10,894 nt of DNA from Actinobacteria bacterium ATB1. Lineage in GTDB: Bacteria > Actinomycetota > Acidimicrobiia > UBA2766. The notes under the pieces were generated by a model. The model saw only the letters and a program-made list of their open reading frames with translations, did no database searches and was not told the DNA's origin. The translations under genes and the position numbers were made by a program. The stretch is taken from NCBI GenBank assembly GCA_021404985.1, contig QWHP01000050.1:1-10894 (forward strand), written 5' to 3'. This document shows, piece by piece, positions 6,966 through 10,894 of this stretch (position 1 is its first letter; each line of letters begins with the position of its first letter).

Positions 6966-7490
6966 TCAGGGTTGCGCGGCGGATGCCTGGACGACGCGGA
7001 ACGTGAGTTGCTTCGCAGTCTCGCCGTCGACGGTGAGATCGAAGCGATATGAGCCGATCCGCGGGACGACGAAACCGTTGAGGTTCACGGCCATCGGGAC
7101 GATCTGCTCCTCGCCCGGCTGGAGGTTGGGGGGGCGACCCACGTTCAGTTCCGTGCCCAGCAATGGATCCGCCTCGTTCCCGATCGGCTCGCCGCCGGGT
7201 CCCGTCGGCCCGATGGGCATGCCGTCTGCGTCGTGGAGGCGCACCTCGATCCGGTGGGGGGCGTTGGTCGCCGTGTAGGGAACGTGGACGAGCATCCCGA
7301 TGCCGAATGGCGGTAGCGGACCCGGGATCTCCCGCAGCGCCATCACGTTCCAGCCGACCCCGTTCGCATAGAGCTTCCCCTTCGCCTCGACCACGTGGTC
7401 CGCGAGGAACGCATCCAACGTCACGCCCTCGGTAGAGGGTGTCGAGAGATCGGGGCCGATGATGTCGTTCGTGCCGCTCACCGACGGCAC
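6966..7490 (-). CDS. DUF6941-like protein of unknown function
   Basis: The 174-residue soluble protein has no signal peptide or membrane helix. The core pattern TLDAFLADHVVEAKGKLYANG followed by GWNVM, then PPFGIGMLVHVPYTATN and IEVRLHDADGMPI, then GSYRFDLTVDGE, suggests a beta-sandwich. It resembles the DUF6941 family (ADH..v.dGKLy..G.gW), which I recognise from memory rather than by search. The start is uncertain. GTG at 7490 leaves a 13-base gap to the P450 stop, but relatives tend to begin near the conserved LADH stretch, so GTG at 7424 (about 152 residues) is an alternative; neither has a well-placed Shine-Dalgarno. It is the last gene of the CoA-transferase, P450, DUF6941 operon, so its role may be linked to the P450 pathway, but no function can be assigned. 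Confidence 0.7.
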   Translation of the reverse strand: MPSVSGTNDIIGPDLSTPSTEGVTLDAFLADHVVEAKGKLYANGVGWNVMALREIPGPLPPFGIGMLVHVPYTATNAPHRIEVRLHDADGMPIGPTGPGGEPIGNEADPLLGTELNVGRPPNLQPGEEQIVPMAVNLNGFVVPRIGSYRFDLTVDGETAKQLTFRVVQASAAQP

Positions 7491-7503
7491 TCTAGTGACG
7501 AAG

Positions 7504-8727
7504 TCAGTCCCAGCGGACCGGCATGCGCTTGATTCCGTTGATGAAGTTGGAGCGCAGTCGCGCCGGCTCGCCGTCCGGGCGGATGTCGGGAAGTCGGCGA
7601 AGGACTTCCTGCATCATCGACCTGATCTCCAGGCGAGCCAGGTTCGCGCCCAGGCAGTAGTGGATCCCACCCCCACCGAACGCCTGATGTTCGTTGGGGT
7701 TTCGGCGGATGTCGAACCTGTAGGGATCGACGAACACGTCCTCGTCCCTGTTGGCGGAGATGTAGTACAGGACGACCTTCTCGCCCGCCCGGATGGGCTG
7801 TCCGTGAACCTGCGTGTCCTCTGCCGCCGTGCGGCGGAAGCAGACGATCGACGAACCCCAGCGGAGGAACTCCTCAGTCGCCGACTTCCAGAGCATCTGG
7901 TCGTCGAGACCCGACTGGAGCTCGGCCCTCGCCTCCGGATGGTCGAACAGGGCCTGCATCGAGTGGGCGATCAGGTTGCGGGTCGTCTCGTTCCCGGCGA
8001 CGGCGAGGGTCACGAAGAACATATCGAGCTCTTCTGGTGAGAGCCTGTCGCCGTCCACCTCGGCATGGACGAGGGTTGACATGATGTCGTCGCGGGGTCT
8101 GATGCGCCGGTCGGCTGCGATCCGGTCGCAGTAGGCGTACATCTGCACCATGGCGACCTCGCCCGCCCCCGGCCCGCGGTTGAAGTCGGGATCCTGCTGT
8201 CCGACCAGGGTGTTGGACCACTCGAAGACCAGGTGGCGATCCTCCTCGGGCACGCCGATCATCTCGCAGATCACCTGGAGGGGGAGCTCCGCCGCGATTC
8301 GCTGCACGAAGTCGCAAGCCTGTTCCTCGATGACGCTGTCCACGATATGGACCGCTCGCTCCGCGATCTTGTGCTCAAGGAGGCCGGTCATGCGCGGCGT
8401 GAAGCCGGCGCTCACGAGCCGGCGCATGCGGTCGTGCTTCGGGGGATCCATCGAGACGAGCGTGAGTGCCATGAGGCGGAGCGACTCCTCGTCGTGCGTC
8501 TCGATGAACGGGGAGCCCAGCTCGACGCTGAACGTCCGTGGCTGCCGGCTGACCTCGCGGACGTCGCTCCACTTCGTCAGGCACCAGAAGCCCTCGCCGG
8601 ACGCGGGCCCGTCGTGCCAGTGGACCGGCCTGTTCTGGCGCAGCCACTCCATCTCAGCGTGCGGAATGCGTTCCGCCCATGTGTCCTCGAGCAGATCGAT
8701 CCTTGGCTCACCAGTCGCCGTCGTCAT
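7504..8727 (-). CDS. Cytochrome P450, CYP125/CYP142/CYP124-like
   Basis: The 407-residue bacterial P450 is complete. It has the C-helix H98..R102 (PPKHDRMRRLVSAGF), the I-helix oxygen-activation motif AGNETT (244-249), ExxR at E286-R289, and the heme loop FGGGGIHYCLG with the axial ligand C358. The end FINGIKRMPVRW resembles actinobacterial CYP125/142/124 enzymes, which hydroxylate the terminal carbon of sterol side chains or branched lipids; the exact substrate is inference. It would need a ferredoxin and reductase, not seen here. An ATG at 8751 is in frame, but the second ATG at 8727 has GAGGGGG five bases upstream (complement of 8733-8739), so I choose it. That ribosome site overlaps the stop of the CoA-transferase gene, implying coupled translation. 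Confidence 0.88.
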   Translation of the reverse strand: MTTATGEPRIDLLEDTWAERIPHAEMEWLRQNRPVHWHDGPASGEGFWCLTKWSDVREVSRQPRTFSVELGSPFIETHDEESLRLMALTLVSMDPPKHDRMRRLVSAGFTPRMTGLLEHKIAERAVHIVDSVIEEQACDFVQRIAAELPLQVICEMIGVPEEDRHLVFEWSNTLVGQQDPDFNRGPGAGEVAMVQMYAYCDRIAADRRIRPRDDIMSTLVHAEVDGDRLSPEELDMFFVTLAVAGNETTRNLIAHSMQALFDHPEARAELQSGLDDQMLWKSATEEFLRWGSSIVCFRRTAAEDTQVHGQPIRAGEKVVLYYISANRDEDVFVDPYRFDIRRNPNEHQAFGGGGIHYCLGANLARLEIRSMMQEVLRRLPDIRPDGEPARLRSNFINGIKRMPVRWD

Positions 8728-8732
8728 GGGTG

Positions 8733-8739
8733 CCCCCTC
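8733..8739 (-). promoter_or_regulatory. Ribosome binding site deciding the P450 start
   Basis: On the minus strand this reads GAGGGGG, with five bases before the ATG at 8727. It overlaps the TGA of the CoA-transferase (8738-8740), so ribosomes ending there can re-initiate. It supports the second ATG over the one at 8751. Confidence 0.7.
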
Positions 8740-9997
8740 AGGAGACGACATTACGTGAACGGAGATCCGATATCTTTCGGGGGTCCAGACCCAGGACTGC
8801 CCCGAGGACTTCGTCGGTGTGCTCGCCGAGTGCAGGCCATCTCCCGACAGGCCCCTCGCTCACCCGGCTGAGCTTTACCGGGTTGCCGACCACGAGGAGT
8901 GGATCGACTCCATCTTGCCGGTCGGGCCTTTCCACCTCGAGGAGCATGTCGCGCATGTCCACGTGTGGATCGCCGAGAAGGTCCTCCGCTGTGTTGGACG
9001 GTCCGGCCGCGCCTCCGGCCGCGCAGAGCTCGTGGGAGGCCTCGACCTTGGTGCGGCTTGCCGCCCAGGTCTCGATTCCGGGGCGGATCACGCTCTCCTT
9101 GTGGTCGTCCCAGCCGTGCCGCGAGAAGAGGCGGGGGTCGTCCTTCCATTCCGGATGCCCGACGACGGCGGCGAGCCTGTCGAACTGGTGCTCTCGGATG
9201 ACCTCGATGACGAACCAGCCGTCCCGGCAGCGGTAGCTCTCGATGAGTCCCTGTCCTCCGCCACCTTGACGCCAGGGTTGAACCCCCATGGACCAGAAGA
9301 AGGGGACGAGGTCGGCCATGGCGACCATCGAGTCGAACATCGAGATGTCGACGTGCTGGCCGAGGCCGGTCCTCTCGCGGTGACGCAGTGCCGAGAGGAC
9401 TCCGATCACCGCGAAGAGTGCACTGCCGATGTCGCCGAGTGCTCCCGCAACCAGTGGTGCCGGGGGTTCGTCCCCTGTGCGGTTCATCTCGTAGATGCCG
9501 GCCATCGCCTCCGGGATGGGTGCGTATGCGGGCCAGTCCCTGTAGGGGGAGTCCGTGCCACATCCGAAGCCGGACACCGAGAGGTACACGAGCTCGGGAT
9601 GGTGGGCAGACACCGTGTCGTACCCGAGTCCGAGGCGCTCCATTGTTCCCGGCTTGAAGTTCTCGCCGAGAACGTCGAAATGGCCGGCCAGCCGGAGAAC
9701 CAGCTCGCGCCCGTCGGGGTCCTTCAGGTCGATTCCGATCGACCGTTTCGACAGGTTGTTGCGGAGATACGTGGCCCCCACCTCACGGCCGTCCACGTCC
9801 GTGACGGCCGGCCGCGAATCCCGCCCGGACTCACCGTGGAGGGGATGCTCGACCTTGACGACGTCTGCGCCGAGATGGGCGAGTAGCTGGGTGGCGTAGG
9901 GGAGGGCTTGCATCTGCTCGACAGCGAGGATGCCGACTCCCTCCAGGGGCTTGCCCCAGTGGGCCCGGTCCGGGTTGCGCGTCTCACCTGCTTTCAT
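8738..9997 (-). CDS. CaiB/BaiF family (type III) CoA-transferase-like protein
   Basis: The 419-residue product matches the family length. Landmarks from the ATG at 9997 are: LEGVGILAVEQMQALPYATQ (18-37), LAHLGADVVKVEHP (39-52), NLSKRSIGIDLKDPDGRE (81-98), ENFKPGTMERLGLGYD (112-127), and GALGDIGSALFAVIGVLSAL followed by TGLGQHVDISMFDSM. Family III enzymes move CoA between carboxylic acids through a glutamyl/aspartyl thioester, or act as racemases. The segment that normally carries the catalytic Asp reads WPAYAPIPEAMAGI, with Ala159 at that position (codon 9521-9523). The enzyme may therefore lack standard chemistry or belong to a subgroup with a different residue. A TTG at 10033 is possible but abuts the operator at 10034. 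The gene heads the operon with the P450 and DUF6941-like genes. Confidence 0.82.
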   Translation of the reverse strand: MKAGETRNPDRAHWGKPLEGVGILAVEQMQALPYATQLLAHLGADVVKVEHPLHGESGRDSRPAVTDVDGREVGATYLRNNLSKRSIGIDLKDPDGRELVLRLAGHFDVLGENFKPGTMERLGLGYDTVSAHHPELVYLSVSGFGCGTDSPYRDWPAYAPIPEAMAGIYEMNRTGDEPPAPLVAGALGDIGSALFAVIGVLSALRHRERTGLGQHVDISMFDSMVAMADLVPFFWSMGVQPWRQGGGGQGLIESYRCRDGWFVIEVIREHQFDRLAAVVGHPEWKDDPRLFSRHGWDDHKESVIRPGIETWAASRTKVEASHELCAAGGAAGPSNTAEDLLGDPHVDMRDMLLEVERPDRQDGVDPLLVVGNPVKLSRVSEGPVGRWPALGEHTDEVLGAVLGLDPRKISDLRSRNVVS

Positions 9998-10033
9998 CTG
10001 GCGATTCTCGGCCCGAGGGGGCCGGCCTTCCAA

Positions 10034-10052
10034 ATCTGACGGGTCGTCAGAT
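10034..10052. promoter_or_regulatory. Candidate operator: perfect 8-3-8 inverted repeat between divergent genes
   Basis: ATCTGACG, spacer GGT, then CGTCAGAT. It is perfectly symmetric over both 8-base arms. It lies 77 bases before the acyl-CoA dehydrogenase start and 37 bases before the CoA-transferase ATG, so one dimeric repressor could control both directions. Such symmetric 17-19 base sites are typical of TetR-family regulators of fatty-acid and CoA catabolism; the actual regulator is not in the window. Confidence 0.7.
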
Positions 10053-10057
10053 ACACT
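10052..10057 (+). promoter_or_regulatory. Possible -10 box for the acyl-CoA dehydrogenase gene
   Basis: TACACT touches the right arm of the 10034-10052 inverted repeat. Only a weak -35 (TTCCAA, 10028-10033) lies at the right distance (18-base spacer). If real, the operator fills the space between the two boxes, as expected for repression by promoter blocking. Confidence 0.35.
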
Positions 10058-10117
10058 CGCCGGCGGGACTGGCGGACAGGTCTGAGGTCACCCTGGACGC
10101 CCCGACACCCATCTCCG

Positions 10118-10124
10118 AAGGGAG
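10118..10124 (+). promoter_or_regulatory. Ribosome binding site for the acyl-CoA dehydrogenase gene
   Basis: AAGGGAG is followed by CCGT and the ATG at 10129. It is a strong, close Shine-Dalgarno that fixes the start. Confidence 0.65.
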
Positions 10125-10128
10125 CCGT

Positions 10129-10894
10129 ATGGACTTCGAGTTCAGCGAGGCCGAGCGAGCGTTCCTTGCCGAGGTCGAGCAGTTCCTCGATGACAACTCG
10201 GACCCGATCGTCATGGACCCGACTCGCGAGAACATGGCGCAGATCGTCGACACACCCGAGCGCCGCAAGTTCATGAAGAAGCTCGCCGACCGCGGCTGGC
10301 TCGGCATCACGTGGCCGACCGAGCTCGGTGGGCAGGCGGGCTCGGGGGTCCAGGAGTACCTCCTCAACGAGTCCCTGGCGCGCCGCGGCGCGCCGCAGAT
10401 CGGCAAGGGCGTCGGCATCATCGGAAAGACGCTCATCAGGCACGGTTCCGAGAAGCTCAAGGCCGAGTTCCTCCCGAAGATCCTCAACGCCGAGGTCGAG
10501 TTCGCCGTCGGCTACTCGGAACCGGACGCCGGCAGCGATGCGGCCGCCATGAAGCTCAAGGCGGAGAAGGTCGAGGACGGCTGGGTCCTGAACGGAACGA
10601 AGATCTGGACGACTTCGGCGCATTTCGCCGACTGGTACTGGGTCGGGGCGAGGACGGACCCTGACGCCCCGAAGCACTACGGCATCACGCTCTTCCTCGT
10701 TCCGATGGACCATCCCGGCCTGACCGTGAACGCCATCTGGACGATGGGTGACGAGCGCACGAACGAGGTTCACTTCGACAACGTCCACGTTCCCGACGAC
10801 TACGTCGTCGGTGAGCTCAACAAGGGCTTCCAGTACATCAGCGAAGCGCTTGACCTCGAGCGCTTCACCATGTTCACGTTCTCGCCCATTGAGG
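10129..10894 (+). CDS. Acyl-CoA dehydrogenase (FadE type), N-terminal part, runs off the window
   Basis: I translated 255 residues from ATG 10129 to the window edge with no stop; the family is usually about 380-400. Residues 1-120 form the helical N-domain (MDFEFSEAERAFLAEVEQFL at the start, LADRGWLGITWPTELGG in the middle). YSEPDAGSD (129-137) matches the acyl-CoA dehydrogenase signature Y.TEP.AGSD, and GTKIWTTSAHFADW (157 on) is the flavin-contacting strand. NEVHFDNVHVP precedes the second helical domain. These FAD enzymes make the 2,3 double bond in acyl-CoA. The catalytic Glu, normally in the C-terminal third, is outside the window. The longer N-terminus with an atypical DDNSDPIVMDPTRENM insert resembles FadE subgroups linked to sterol or branched substrates, but this is inference. 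The gene is divergent from the CoA-transferase/P450 operon and shares an operator with it. Confidence 0.88.
   Translation, partial: MDFEFSEAERAFLAEVEQFLDDNSDPIVMDPTRENMAQIVDTPERRKFMKKLADRGWLGITWPTELGGQAGSGVQEYLLNESLARRGAPQIGKGVGIIGKTLIRHGSEKLKAEFLPKILNAEVEFAVGYSEPDAGSDAAAMKLKAEKVEDGWVLNGTKIWTTSAHFADWYWVGARTDPDAPKHYGITLFLVPMDHPGLTVNAIWTMGDERTNEVHFDNVHVPDDYVVGELNKGFQYISEALDLERFTMFTFSPIE

Noticed and set aside
8899..9886. Plus-strand frames opposite the CoA-transferase gene
   Set aside because: They are antisense shadows. The minus strand carries the CaiB/BaiF motifs and an operon structure.

Overview
The window is high-GC DNA with actinobacterial character. Several starts are GTG or ATGA-overlapping, codons end in G or C, and there are PGPGW-type and probable DUF6941-type small proteins plus a cyclase-AAA-TPR regulator. 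The set of acyl-CoA ligase, CaiB-type CoA-transferase, P450 and acyl-CoA dehydrogenase fits an aerobic lipid, sterol or terpenoid degrader such as an uncultured Acidimicrobiia or mycobacterium-like lineage. That taxonomic placement is inference from gene content and composition only.

Layout: (1) Bases 1-159 are the 3' end of an FtsX/MacB-type ABC permease. It overlaps by ATGA a second permease that is cut off after about 105 residues. (2) At about 464-471 the sequence switches into a minus-strand AMP-binding (ANL) gene that has lost its 3' end; the two broken genes meet tail to tail at the 8-base palindrome CGAGCTCG. (3) Bases 1530-1736 are a divergent intergenic region with two overlapping palindromes. 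(4) A plus-strand PaaK-like acyl-CoA ligase (1737-3017) follows. (5) Next is a large class III cyclase-AAA-TPR protein (from 3086), interrupted by one in-frame TAA at 5561 although the same frame runs on to 6349. (6) A small PGPGW-type membrane protein (6417-6800) comes next. (7) A convergent intergenic region contains a perfect 45-base direct repeat. (8) A minus-strand operon reads CaiB/BaiF CoA-transferase, cytochrome P450, then a DUF6941-like protein (9997 down to 6966). (9) Divergent from it is an acyl-CoA dehydrogenase running off the window end. A perfect 8-3-8 inverted repeat (10034-10052) sits between them.

How the genes may work together: the P450 could oxidise an alkyl side chain or ring. 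The ligases and CoA-transferase could make or move CoA thioesters, and the dehydrogenase could start beta-oxidation. The inverted repeat between the divergent CoA-transferase operon and the dehydrogenase is placed to co-regulate them, probably by a TetR-type repressor encoded outside the window. The cyclase-AAA-TPR protein would be a signalling regulator whose stimulus is unknown.

The most notable observations are the inverted chimeric junction, which is either a rearrangement or an amplification/assembly artefact, and the in-frame stop in an otherwise intact regulator. Others are an ANL protein and a CoA-transferase that both lack expected catalytic residues, two candidate operators, and the intergenic direct repeat. 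I did not find a convincing wholly new system.
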